Below, piece after piece: positions 33,825 through 41,385 of a stretch of DNA of 41,488 nt; position 1 is the stretch's first letter, and every line of letters begins with the position of its first letter. Position numbers and translations under genes: made by a program. The DNA comes from Azospirillum sp. OGB3 (GTDB lineage: Bacteria > Pseudomonadota > Alphaproteobacteria > Azospirillales > Azospirillaceae), in the NCBI RefSeq assembly GCF_014192915.1, contig NZ_JACHYN010000029.1, positions 1-41,488 of the forward strand, given 5' to 3'. The notes beneath the pieces were generated by a model. That model had not been told where the DNA came from, did no database searches, and saw only the letters and a list, made by a program, of their open reading frames with translations.

Positions 33825-34766
33825 ATGATTCGGTACGCGCTGGCGTTCCTCGCCATCCTTCTGACCGGCCTGCCCGGAGCGTCGAGGGCGGAGCCGGCGA
33901 AGGTGGTGGTCGGCACCTACGTCAACCAGATCACCGGGGTGAATCTCCGCGACAATCAGGTCAACGTGGACTTCTACGTCTGGTTCCGCTGGGACGACGA
34001 CTCCTTGAACCCGCTGGAGACGTTCGAGCTGATGAACGGGCGGATCGAGTCCCGGACGCCCACCCCGGTCCGCAAGCTGAAGGACACCAACTATGGGCAG
34101 GCGCGCGTCCAGGCCGTTCTGAACCAGCCCTGGGACGTCAGCCGCTTCCCCCTGGACACTCAGACCATCCGTCTGGTGATCGAGGACAGCGACCAGACGG
34201 CGGAATACGTCGTCTATGTGCCGGACACCGACAACAGCACCGTCGATCCAGACGTCGACGTCTCCGGCTACTCGCTGATCAACAATGGTGCCACCATCTC
34301 GGCGCACCGCTACCGCACCAACTACGGCGACATCACCCTTCCGAAGAACCACGAGTCCGTCTATTCCCGCTACACCCACGCGATCACGTTGGAGCGGCCG
34401 GACTCGGTCTATTACATCAAGACCTTCTCGACCATCTTCATCTCCTCGGTTGTGGCCTTCCTGGCCTTCCTGGTGAAGCCGGTGGACCTCGACCCCCGCT
34501 TCGGCCTGGGCATCGGCGCGCTGTTCGCCGTGGTCGCCTGCTACTTCGTCATTGCCAGCGACCTGCCGCGCAGCAGCGGCTTCACCCTGTCGGACCGGGT
34601 CAACCTCGCCTCCATGGGCATGATCTTTCTCAGCCTGATGCAGAGCGCGGTGTCGCTGATGATCTACGAGCGGAACGCGGCGAAGTCCCTGCTCCTGGAC
34701 CGCTGGTCCCTGGTGGTCTTCCCTGTCGCCTACGCTCTGCTGTGCGTCTGGCTGACGACGGTGTGA
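33825..34766 (+). CDS. Pentameric ligand-gated ion channel homologue (prokaryotic Cys-loop family)
   Basis: Protein of 313 aa. A signal peptide (about 1-22, ending ASRAEP) precedes a beta-rich extracellular domain: YVNQITGVNLRDNQVNVDFYVWFRW (in parts), then SRFPLDTQTIRLVIED, equivalent to the FPFD-x-Q loop of GLIC and ELIC; no Cys-loop cysteines, as usual in bacteria. Four membrane helices follow: YYIKTFSTIFISSVVAFLAFL, FGLGIGALFAVVACYFVIASDLP (pore-lining position, in parts), LASMGMIFLSLMQSAVSLMIY (in parts) and WSLVVFPVAYALLCVWL. AAGGAGAAGG at 33811-33820 is a strong ribosome-binding site. Ligand and ion are unknown. It is probably read through from the T6SS operon. Confidence 0.82.
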   Translation: MIRYALAFLAILLTGLPGASRAEPAKVVVGTYVNQITGVNLRDNQVNVDFYVWFRWDDDSLNPLETFELMNGRIESRTPTPVRKLKDTNYGQARVQAVLNQPWDVSRFPLDTQTIRLVIEDSDQTAEYVVYVPDTDNSTVDPDVDVSGYSLINNGATISAHRYRTNYGDITLPKNHESVYSRYTHAITLERPDSVYYIKTFSTIFISSVVAFLAFLVKPVDLDPRFGLGIGALFAVVACYFVIASDLPRSSGFTLSDRVNLASMGMIFLSLMQSAVSLMIYERNAAKSLLLDRWSLVVFPVAYALLCVWLTTV

Positions 34767-34862
34767 CGCGGGTGATCTGACACCGCTGCGGGGCGCCGCT
34801 CCGGCCTGAGCTTCGCCACAATCCTTCGTCATGCTCCGCAGGGAGCGACGAGGGAGAGTGGG

Positions 34863-35594
34863 ATGATCGGAAACCGGACGGCGCTGGCCGCGGCGGCGTT
34901 TCTCGCCATCGGGATTGCGGTGGCGGGCTGGTCGGCGGGGCGCGAGGTCGCCCAGGTCCGGCTGGCCGACCGCTTTGTCACCGTGAAGGGCTCCGCCGAG
35001 CGTGAGGTCAAGGCGAACCTTGCGCTCTGGCCCGTGCGCTTCGTCGCCACCGGCGACGACCTGTCCGCCGTCCAGGCGAAGACGGCGGCGGACGAGAAGG
35101 CCGTGCTGGCCTTTCTGGAACGCTACGGGCTGGGCGCCGACGCCGTCGTCTCGCGCTCGCTCGATCTCGTGGACCTGCTCGCCCAGGCCTACCGCCAGGG
35201 GCCGGCAGACCAGCGCTACATCCTCACCCGCACCCTGATGATCCGCAGCCCCGACGTGGAGCGGGTCGACCGCGCCAGCCAGAATCTGGCGGAGTTGCTC
35301 GACCAGGGCGTCACCCTGGGCGGGGAGCCGGGCATGGGCTCCGGCCCCAACTACCTGTTCACGCGGCTGAACGACGTGAAGACCGAGATGATCGCCGAGG
35401 CGACGGCCAAGGCGCGCGAGGCGGCAACCCAGTTCGCGACCGACAGCGGCGCCACTCTGGGCGGCATCCGCCGCGCCAACCAGGGTCTGTTCCAGATTCT
35501 CGCCCGCGACGAGGCGCCCGGCATCATGGAAAGCCGGCAGATCGACAAGATCGTCCGCGTCGTGTCTACGCTCGACTGGGAACTGGTGGATTGA
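34863..35594 (+). CDS. SIMPL-domain (DUF541) periplasmic protein
   Basis: Protein of 243 aa with an N-terminal membrane anchor or signal (about 7-27) and a SIMPL domain covering the rest: RFVTVKGSAEREVKANLALWPV at the start (in parts), VSRSLDLVDLLAQAY, YILTRTLMIRSPDVERVDRAS (in parts) and the closing VVSTLDWEL. The family occurs in the cell envelope of many bacteria; its molecular role is not settled. It lies 96 bp after the channel gene on the same strand and could be its own unit. GGGAGAGTGGG precedes the ATG. Confidence 0.85.
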   Translation: MIGNRTALAAAAFLAIGIAVAGWSAGREVAQVRLADRFVTVKGSAEREVKANLALWPVRFVATGDDLSAVQAKTAADEKAVLAFLERYGLGADAVVSRSLDLVDLLAQAYRQGPADQRYILTRTLMIRSPDVERVDRASQNLAELLDQGVTLGGEPGMGSGPNYLFTRLNDVKTEMIAEATAKAREAATQFATDSGATLGGIRRANQGLFQILARDEAPGIMESRQIDKIVRVVSTLDWELVD

Positions 35595-35968
35595 CGGGGC
35601 GGCAGCGCTCCAACCGTCCCCTCGTTGTATAGATCATCTACATATTGGATTCGCCGCATCCGGCCGTCTCCTGCCCAGAAAGCGGCGGGCGGCGCGGCCT
35701 GCGAACGACTCATGGGACATGATGATGCGGAAACCGACAATCCTGCTTCCGTAATCCGTTGATTGTGCCGCCAAGCGAACAATAAACCTTCGTCCGGCAC
35801 CAAAATACGCCCAGGAAATCGGCAGATTGGGCAGATGCCGTGCATCGTTTGCTCGATGCATTTCGTGGATTGAGCGGGTGTTAAGACCGGCATCCTGCAC
35901 TCTTGCACCGATATTCCTCGAAAAACGGCGATTCTGGCAGAAAGCGCTAGTTCACCTGCGCGGAGCAT
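35595..35968. other. Gene-free region upstream of modE
   Basis: About 370 bp visibly poorer in GC than its surroundings. I see no convincing gene; an 88-codon frame on the minus strand lacks a good ribosome-binding site and recognisable motifs. A perfect dyad lies at 35841-35860: TGCATCG, six-base loop, CGATGCA. It has no T-run and could be a protein-binding site or a weak hairpin. The promoter of modE should lie near the right end, over the ModE operator. Confidence 0.5.
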
Positions 35969-35993
35969 GGTTATATAGACAGCGTATATAGCG
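35969..35993 (+). promoter_or_regulatory. ModE operator upstream of modE-modABC
   Basis: The sequence is GGTTATATA, seven bases, TATATAGCG. Read on the other strand it is CGCTATATA-N7-TATATAACC, matching the known ModE recognition pattern (CGCTATATA-N6/7-TATATAACG in E. coli) with only one end base changed. It lies 18 bp before the modE start codon, where molybdate-loaded ModE would block transcription of modE and modABC. Confidence 0.85.
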
Positions 35994-36011
35994 AATTTGA
36001 GGTGCCCGCTG

Positions 36012-36803
36012 ATGTCCGTCCAACCGCAGGTGTCGTTCTCAGGGCCGCACGCGTCGCCGATCGGCGCGGAGCGCATCAGGCTGCTGGAGGCGGTGGGGCG
36101 CGAGGGCAGCATCTCCGGCGCGGCGCGGTCGGTCGGCATCACCTACAAGGCGGCCTGGGACGCCATCGACGCCATGAACAACCTGTTCGGCCGCCCCTTG
36201 GTCGAGGCGCAGGCCGGTGGGAAGCGCGGCGGCGGGACCGCCCTGACGCCGGACGGCGTGCGGCTGGTCGCCACCTTCCACCGCCTGCAGAGCGAGATGG
36301 TCCGCGCCTTCCAGGTGCTGGAACCGGAACTGAACGGCACCGGCCTCTCGGCCGCCAGCCTGATGTGGGGATTCTTCATGCGCACCAGTGCCCGCAACGC
36401 CCTCCGCGGCACCGTCACCGCCATCACCGACGGGGCGGTGAACGCCGAAGTCACCCTGGCCGTGTCGGACCAGACCGCGATCGTCGCGATCATCACCCGC
36501 GACAGCGTGCGCGACCTGGGTCTGTTCCCGGGGCGCGCCGCGACGGCGCTGATCAAGGCGCCCTTCGTGATCCTCGCCCCGGCGGACGAGGCGAAGCGCA
36601 CCTCGATGCGCAACCGCATCGAAGGCGTGGTGGCCCGCCGCGAGGACGGTGCGGTCAACAGCGAGATCACCCTGGACATCGGCGGCGGCAAGACGCTGAC
36701 CGCCATCATCACGCTGCGCAGCGCCGACGACATCGGCCTGAAGGCCGGCGATCCGGCCTGCGCGCTGATCGACGCATCGCACATCATTCTTGCGGTGGAT
36801 TGA
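36012..36803 (+). CDS. modE: ModE, molybdate-responsive transcriptional regulator
   Basis: Regulator of 263 aa. The N-terminal winged helix-turn-helix of ModE/LysR type (about 18-95) includes GREGSISGAARSVGITYKAAWDAIDAMNN (in parts) and GGGTALTPDGVRL. Two Mop molybdate-binding domains follow in tandem (about 122-190 and 198-262), seen in the repeats SARNALRGTVTAITDGAVNAEVTL and SMRNRIEGVVARREDGAVNSEITL (in parts). The full two-domain form senses molybdate and represses uptake. GAGG at 35999-36002 supports ATG 36012. A well-formed operator lies directly upstream, so autoregulation is expected. modA follows after 25 bases. Confidence 0.94.
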   Translation: MSVQPQVSFSGPHASPIGAERIRLLEAVGREGSISGAARSVGITYKAAWDAIDAMNNLFGRPLVEAQAGGKRGGGTALTPDGVRLVATFHRLQSEMVRAFQVLEPELNGTGLSAASLMWGFFMRTSARNALRGTVTAITDGAVNAEVTLAVSDQTAIVAIITRDSVRDLGLFPGRAATALIKAPFVILAPADEAKRTSMRNRIEGVVARREDGAVNSEITLDIGGGKTLTAIITLRSADDIGLKAGDPACALIDASHIILAVD

Positions 36804-36828
36804 CGATAGGATCGGAAGGAGTTTTCAA

Positions 36829-37575
36829 ATGACGCGTTTCCTGCTTGCCGCCGTCGCGCTGCTGTCCGTCTCGGCGACGGCCCGGGCCGACGAATTCAAC
36901 GTCGCGGTCGCGGCCAATTTCACCGCCCCGGCGAAGGAGATCGCCACCGCCTTCGAGCAGAAGACCGGCCACAAGGCCGTCCTGAGCTTCGGCGCGACCG
37001 GCCAGTTCTATGCCCAGATCAAGCAGGACGCCCCCTTCGTCGTCTTCCTCGCCGCCGACGACGAGACCCCGAAGAAGGCGGTGGAGGAGGGCTTGGCCGT
37101 TCCAGATTCCCGCTTCACCTACGCCGTCGGCCGTCTGGTGCTGTGGACCAAGGCCGGCGACGCGCCGCTGGGCGAGGACACGCTGCGCAAGGGCGCCTTC
37201 GAGAAGCTGTCCATCGCCAACCCGGCGACCGCGCCCTATGGCTCCGCCGCGGTGCAGGCCATGAAGAAGATGGGCGTCTACGAGGCGATCCAGCCGAAGA
37301 TCGTCCAGGGCAACAGCATTGCCCAGGCCTTCCAATTCGCCGACACCGGCGCCGCCGAGCTGGCCTTCGTCGCCCTGTCCCAGGTGATCGCCAAGCCGGA
37401 GGGCACCCGCTGGCCGGTTCCGGAATCGCTGCACGACCCGATCCTCCAGGACGCCGTCCTGCTGAAGAAGGGCGCCGGCAACGAGGCCGCCACGGCCTTC
37501 CTCGCCTTCCTGAAGGGACCGGAGGCCGCCGCGGTGATCTCCAAGTACGGCTACGGCACGAAGGCGCCGAACTGA
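36829..37575 (+). CDS. modA: ModA, periplasmic molybdate-binding protein
   Basis: Substrate-binding protein of 248 aa for the molybdate ABC importer. A signal peptide (1-20, ending ATARADE) is followed by the usual ModA body: VAVAANFTAPAKEIATAFEQKTGHK (in parts), LSFGATGQFYAQIKQDAPF (oxyanion-binding serine/threonine region), FLAADDETPKKAVEEGL, ANPATAPYGSAA and the C-terminal FLAFLKGPEAAAVISKYGYG. AAGGAG at 36816-36821 sets the start. It is the first gene of modABC behind modE. Confidence 0.96.
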   Translation: MTRFLLAAVALLSVSATARADEFNVAVAANFTAPAKEIATAFEQKTGHKAVLSFGATGQFYAQIKQDAPFVVFLAADDETPKKAVEEGLAVPDSRFTYAVGRLVLWTKAGDAPLGEDTLRKGAFEKLSIANPATAPYGSAAVQAMKKMGVYEAIQPKIVQGNSIAQAFQFADTGAAELAFVALSQVIAKPEGTRWPVPESLHDPILQDAVLLKKGAGNEAATAFLAFLKGPEAAAVISKYGYGTKAPN

Positions 37576-37609
37576 CCGTGCCGGCCTCCCTGGGAAGGAC
37601 CGCCCGCCG

Positions 37610-38278
37610 ATGAGCTGGCAGCCGATCATCCTGACCCTGGAGCTGGCGGCGCTGACGACGGTCATCCTGCTGATCGTCGGCACCCCCCTGGCTTGGTGGC
37701 TGGCGCGGTCCGGAGCCTGGTGGAAGGAGGCGGTCGCCACGGTGGTGGCGCTGCCCCTGGTCCTGCCGCCGACGGTTCTCGGCTTCTACCTGCTGATGCT
37801 GCTGGGGCCGAACGGCCCCGGCGGGTGGCTGGCCTCGCTGTGGGGCGCCCGCTCCATGGCCTTCACCTTCGAAGGGCTGGTCATCGGGTCGGTGCTCTAC
37901 TCCATGCCCTTCGTCGTGCAGCCGATCCGCAACGCCTTCGAGGCGTTCGGCGACCGCCCGCTGGAGGCGGCGGCGACGCTGCGCGCCTCGCCGCTCGACA
38001 CCTTCTTCACCGTGGCGGTGCCGCTGGCCCGCCGTGGCTTCCTGACCGGCGCCGTGCTGGGCTTCGCCCACACCATGGGCGAGTTCGGCGTCGTCCTGAT
38101 GATCGGCGGCAACATCCCCGGCCAGACCAAGGTCCTCTCGGTGGCCATCTACGACTATGTCGAGACGCTGCAATGGGACGAGGCCCATCTGCTGGCCGGT
38201 GGCATGCTGGTCTTCTCCTTCACGGTGATCCTGACGATGATGATGCTGGAGAAGCGCATCGGGCGGGGCGGGCGATGA
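37610..38278 (+). CDS. modB: ModB, molybdate ABC transporter permease
   Basis: Inner-membrane permease of 222 aa with five to six membrane helices. Family signatures include LPLVLPPTVLGFYLLMLLG and the cytoplasmic EAA-type loop FEAFGDRPLEAAATLRASPLDTFF (in parts), then GFAHTMGEFGVVLMIGGNIPGQT, a strong ModB mark (in parts). GGGAAGGAC at 37592-37600 serves as ribosome-binding site. Its stop overlaps modC by ATGA (38275-38278). Confidence 0.96.
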   Translation: MSWQPIILTLELAALTTVILLIVGTPLAWWLARSGAWWKEAVATVVALPLVLPPTVLGFYLLMLLGPNGPGGWLASLWGARSMAFTFEGLVIGSVLYSMPFVVQPIRNAFEAFGDRPLEAAATLRASPLDTFFTVAVPLARRGFLTGAVLGFAHTMGEFGVVLMIGGNIPGQTKVLSVAIYDYVETLQWDEAHLLAGGMLVFSFTVILTMMMLEKRIGRGGR

Positions 38279-39366
38279 GCCTGTCGGTGCATTTCCACGG
38301 GACGCTCGGCCAGTTCGCCCTGGACGTGGCGTTCGAGGCGCCGGGCCGCGGCATCACCGCACTGTTCGGCCCGTCCGGCTGCGGCAAGACCTCGGTGCTG
38401 CGTTGCGCGGCGGGGTTGCAGCGGCTGAACGGGCGTTTTGCCTTGGACGGCGATGTCTGGCAGGAGGGGCGGACCTTCCGGCCGACGCACAAGCGGCCCA
38501 TCGGCTACGTCTTCCAGGAAGCCAGCCTGTTCCCCCATCTGTCGGTGCGCACCAACCTGCTGTTCGGCCATCGCCGGACGGTGGGGCGCGGCGTGCCGGA
38601 GCACATCCGCCTGAACGACGTGGTCGATCTGCTGGGGCTGGGGCACCTGCTCGACCGCTCGCCGGAGCATCTGTCCGGCGGCGAGCGCCAGCGGGTCGGC
38701 GTCGGCCGCGCGCTGCTCTCGCAGCCGCGCCTGCTGCTGATGGACGAGCCCCTGGCGGCGCTCGACCGCTTCAGCAAGGAGGAGATCCTTCCCTATCTGG
38801 AGCGGTTACACGGTGTCCTGTCCGTCCCCGTCCTCTATGTCAGCCACGACATCGCGGAGGTCGAACGGCTGGCCGACCATCTGGTGCTGCTGCGCCAAGG
38901 GCGCGTCGTCGCCGCCGGCCCGATGCAGGAGCTTCAGGCCGATCCCACCCTGCCCATCGCCCGCATGCCCGAAGCCGGGGTGACCCTGCCCGCGGTGGTG
39001 GCGGGGCGGGAGGACGCCTACGGCCTGACCCTGCTGCGGCTGGACGGCGGCCATCTGCTCGTTCCGGGCGACCTTGGGCCGCAGGGCACAGCGCGGCGGG
39101 CCCGCATCGCGGCGTCCGACGTCAGCCTCGCCCGCAACCCGCCGGAGGGCAGCACCATCCTGAATGCGCTGCCCGCCCGCATCGTCGCGGCGGAGCGCCA
39201 GGACGAGGTCCAGATGATGGCGGTCGTCGCCTTGGGCGAGGAGGGCAGGGGAGCGCGCATGCTCGCCCGCGTCACCCGCAAGAGCTGGGACGCCCTTGGC
39301 CTGTCGCCGGGCCAGCCGGTCTACGCCCAGGTCAAGGGCGTCGCCCTGGTCCAGGAATCGCTGTGA
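38275..39366 (+). CDS. modC: ModC, molybdate ABC transporter ATPase
   Basis: ABC ATPase of 363 aa. Walker A GPSGCGKT lies near 32-39, the Q-loop in YVFQEASLFPHLSV, the signature LSGGERQRVGVGRAL, Walker B LLLMDEPLAALD and the switch histidine in YVSHDIAEV. The C-terminal third (about 230-363) contains the Mop/TOBE domain (NALPARIVAAERQDE, ARVTRKSWDALGLSPGQPVYAQVKGVAL in parts) typical of ModC and used to regulate transport by molybdate. Complete, overlapping modB by four bases. Confidence 0.96.
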   Translation: MSLSVHFHGTLGQFALDVAFEAPGRGITALFGPSGCGKTSVLRCAAGLQRLNGRFALDGDVWQEGRTFRPTHKRPIGYVFQEASLFPHLSVRTNLLFGHRRTVGRGVPEHIRLNDVVDLLGLGHLLDRSPEHLSGGERQRVGVGRALLSQPRLLLMDEPLAALDRFSKEEILPYLERLHGVLSVPVLYVSHDIAEVERLADHLVLLRQGRVVAAGPMQELQADPTLPIARMPEAGVTLPAVVAGREDAYGLTLLRLDGGHLLVPGDLGPQGTARRARIAASDVSLARNPPEGSTILNALPARIVAAERQDEVQMMAVVALGEEGRGARMLARVTRKSWDALGLSPGQPVYAQVKGVALVQESL

Positions 39367-39373
39367 TTCGGGT

Positions 39374-39427
39374 GGGGGCGCTGCGCGTCACCCCGGGGTG
39401 ATGCGTTTGGGCCGGCGCAGCGCCCCC
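39374..39427. terminator. Bidirectional hairpin between convergent modC and eamA-like gene
   Basis: A 13-bp perfect inverted repeat (GGGGGCGCTGCGC at 39374-39386 with its complement at 39415-39427) encloses a second perfect palindrome, TCACCCCGGGGTGA at 39388-39401. The palindrome contains the stop codon of the minus-strand transporter gene. The position between convergent genes fits a shared terminator, though no T-run follows on either side, so a rho-independent mechanism is uncertain. Confidence 0.55.
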
Positions 39428-40296
39428 GTCCCCATCGCGATTCCGAACAGGACGCACAGCAGTCCGGCGGCGTGGGCCAGCGTAAAGGCCTCGCCGAGGA
39501 ACAGCACGGCGGCCAGCACGCCTGCCGCCGGGATCAGCCCGGTGAACAGCCCGGCCCGGTTGGCCGGCACATGGGCGATCCCGCGCATCCACAGCACCAC
39601 CGCCAGCAACCCGCCGGTCAGGCCGGACGCCACGAACAGCAGCCAGACCCAACCGGGCACCGCGATCGGATCGAAGCCGCCCAGCGTCGCCAGGGCACCC
39701 GGCGCCATCATCGCCGCGGCCAGGACATTCGCCAGACAGGTCAGCGTCAACGGCGGAATCCGCCCGCCAAGCTGCCGCGCGAAGACGCCGTACAGCCCCT
39801 CGGACACCACCGCGCCGAACACCAGCGCGTTGCCAACGACGGAATCGTCGGGTCCGCTGTTGCCTCCTGGCCGCAGGTTCAACGCGACCATGCCCAGGAC
39901 CGCCAAGGCGATGGCCGTGGCGCTGCCGGCCCCGATCCGCTCGCGCAGGATCAGCGCCGCCCCCAGCGCCGTCATGGCCGGGATGGTGCTGGTGATGATT
40001 CCGGCGGCCACCGCGCTGGTCTCGCGCAGCCCATAGAGAAGGAACAGGTTGAACAGCACCATACCGAACAGGGAGAGCAGGGCAAGGCTTGTCCAGTCCT
40101 GACCATTGCGCGGAATCGCCGCCGCTCCACCCCTGAGGGCAAAGGGCGCCAGCAGCACAGCGACCAGCGCGAAGCGCATTTCCGCCGCCACAAGTGGCGG
40201 GATATGGGATACGATCGCCTTGGAGGCCGGAACGGACAGCCCGACCAGGGTCATCGACAGGGCGAGGTTGAGATAAGCGGCGCGCATGGGCCGCAT
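39388..40296 (-). CDS. EamA/DMT-family transporter
   Basis: Inner-membrane protein of 302 aa with about ten membrane helices in two EamA repeats of five (about 10-140 and 155-290). The pattern is typical of drug/metabolite transporters: an early VGLSVPASKAIVSHIPPLVAAEMRF segment (in parts), LLYGLRETSAVAAGIITSTIPAMTALGAALILRERI (in parts) and, in the second half, GLFTGLIPAAGVLAAVLFLGEAF (in parts). The substrate cannot be told from sequence. ATG codons at 40296 and 40287 are both possible; neither has a clear ribosome-binding site. Confidence 0.9.
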   Translation of the reverse strand: MRPMRAAYLNLALSMTLVGLSVPASKAIVSHIPPLVAAEMRFALVAVLLAPFALRGGAAAIPRNGQDWTSLALLSLFGMVLFNLFLLYGLRETSAVAAGIITSTIPAMTALGAALILRERIGAGSATAIALAVLGMVALNLRPGGNSGPDDSVVGNALVFGAVVSEGLYGVFARQLGGRIPPLTLTCLANVLAAAMMAPGALATLGGFDPIAVPGWVWLLFVASGLTGGLLAVVLWMRGIAHVPANRAGLFTGLIPAAGVLAAVLFLGEAFTLAHAAGLLCVLFGIAMGTGALRRPKRITPG

Positions 40297-40404
40297 TCTA
40301 TGGGCGCCGCCGCCGTCTTACGGAAGCGGCATTTTCACGCAATGAATTTGCAAAGAATGCGTGCCATTCTTCGCGCCAAGGTCGCGGTACACAAGGGGCG
40401 GGGT

Positions 40405-40743
40405 ATGTCGGAGCCGATCCTCGGGATCACCAACTGGATGCATTTGTTCCGCTGGATCGTGAAGCTGATCCGTGACGAGTACGGCGTGGATGAAAAGGTC
40501 CTGACCCGCAACGCCGTGCTGGACGGGGGAATCGGCCTCACCGCCGAACAGCTCGAACAGGTCCTGGACCACATCGCCGAGACCTTCGAATTGACCTTCC
40601 CCGAGAACACCCTGAACGAAACCGTCCGGCTGGAAGACCTCTGCACGCTGACGGCCTGGATGCGCGGCCTCTTCAAGAAGCCGGACTTCGTCACTCCGCC
40701 GTTCGAAGAGCGCTGCCGTTCGCTCAACAACGTGCCGGCCTGA
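40405..40743 (+). CDS. Acyl-carrier-protein-like protein lacking the phosphopantetheine serine
   Basis: Small protein of 112 aa. The middle part (about 30-85) resembles a four-helix acyl carrier fold: IKLIRDEYGVDEKVLTRNA-like entry helix, GIGLTAEQLEQVLDHIAETFEL and FPENTLNETVRLEDLCTLTAWM (each in part). At the place of the DSL motif the sequence reads GIGLTAEQL, with no serine for a phosphopantetheine arm. It may be a carrier-like structural protein related to DUF1493. GGGGCGGGG just upstream supports ATG 40405; another ATG at 40342 would lengthen it. It is divergent from the EamA gene and followed by the DUF1489 gene. Confidence 0.65.
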   Translation: MSEPILGITNWMHLFRWIVKLIRDEYGVDEKVLTRNAVLDGGIGLTAEQLEQVLDHIAETFELTFPENTLNETVRLEDLCTLTAWMRGLFKKPDFVTPPFEERCRSLNNVPA

Positions 40744-40845
40744 CCCGCGGGCTCCATTCTCAACAGTGTATGGCTGGAAACGCCGCAACGGAATCCCATC
40801 TGCGGCAGCGGACCCGTCCCGCCAACCCTTCTCCCTGAGCCGTTC

Positions 40846-41274
40846 ATGCCGTTGCATCTCATCAAGCTCGCCGTCGGGATCGATGACCTCGACCATCTGG
40901 CCGCGGTGCAGGCGCGTCGCACGCGGACCGTCGACGGCCGGTCGATGATCCCCGTGTTCACGCGCCGCGTGCCGAAGCGCGGGGAGGAAATCCTCGCTGG
41001 CGGGTCGATCTACTGGGTGGTCCGCGGCTCCGTCGCCGCCCGCCAGCGGGTGATCGCCATCGACACCACCGTGGACGAGGAAGGGGAGTCCTGCTGCATC
41101 CTCGGCATGGACCCGCAGCTCGTTGCCACCGTGCCGACGCCCCACCGGCCCTTCCAGGGGTGGCGCTATCTCGATCCGGAAACGGCGCCCAGGGACTTGT
41201 CCGACGCGGGCGGGCAGGGCGACGAATTGCCCGCCCATCTGGCCGCCGAATTGCGCTCGCTCGGCCTGCTGTAA
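40846..41274 (+). CDS. DUF1489 family protein
   Basis: Cytoplasmic protein of 142 aa with the DUF1489 pattern common in alphaproteobacteria: MPLHLIKLAVGIDDLDHLAAVQ at the start (in parts), FTRRVPKRGEEILAGGSIYWVVRGSVAARQRVIAID in the middle (in parts), and GWRYLDPETAPRDL near the end. No function is established for the family. It stands alone between the carrier-like gene and a strong-looking promoter at the right edge. Confidence 0.88.
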   Translation: MPLHLIKLAVGIDDLDHLAAVQARRTRTVDGRSMIPVFTRRVPKRGEEILAGGSIYWVVRGSVAARQRVIAIDTTVDEEGESCCILGMDPQLVATVPTPHRPFQGWRYLDPETAPRDLSDAGGQGDELPAHLAAELRSLGLL

Positions 41275-41355
41275 TCGGTTTGCCCGGCTGCGGCCCGCCA
41301 ACCCGTTGATTTTTCTCAATCGGGCAGAATTTTCATCTCCTTGTCAAAAAAGCGC

Positions 41356-41385
41356 TTGCGTGTTCGTGGGGGAGGCGCCTATAAC
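41356..41385 (+). promoter_or_regulatory. Candidate rRNA/stable-RNA-type promoter at the right edge
   Basis: TTGCGT at 41356-41361 and TATAAC at 41380-41385 are separated by 18 bp, with CCTATAACCCC as seen before many alphaproteobacterial rRNA operons. An A-rich stretch (TTGTCAAAAAA) lies just upstream and could serve as an UP-like element. The 100 bp downstream contain no open frame with a start signal and resemble an rRNA leader. The window ends before any 16S sequence, so the transcribed product is not seen. Confidence 0.45.

Noticed and set aside
35634..35900. 88-codon minus-strand frame before modE
   Set aside because: No ribosome-binding site, no motif, composition unlike the neighbouring genes; kept only as part of the gene-free region.
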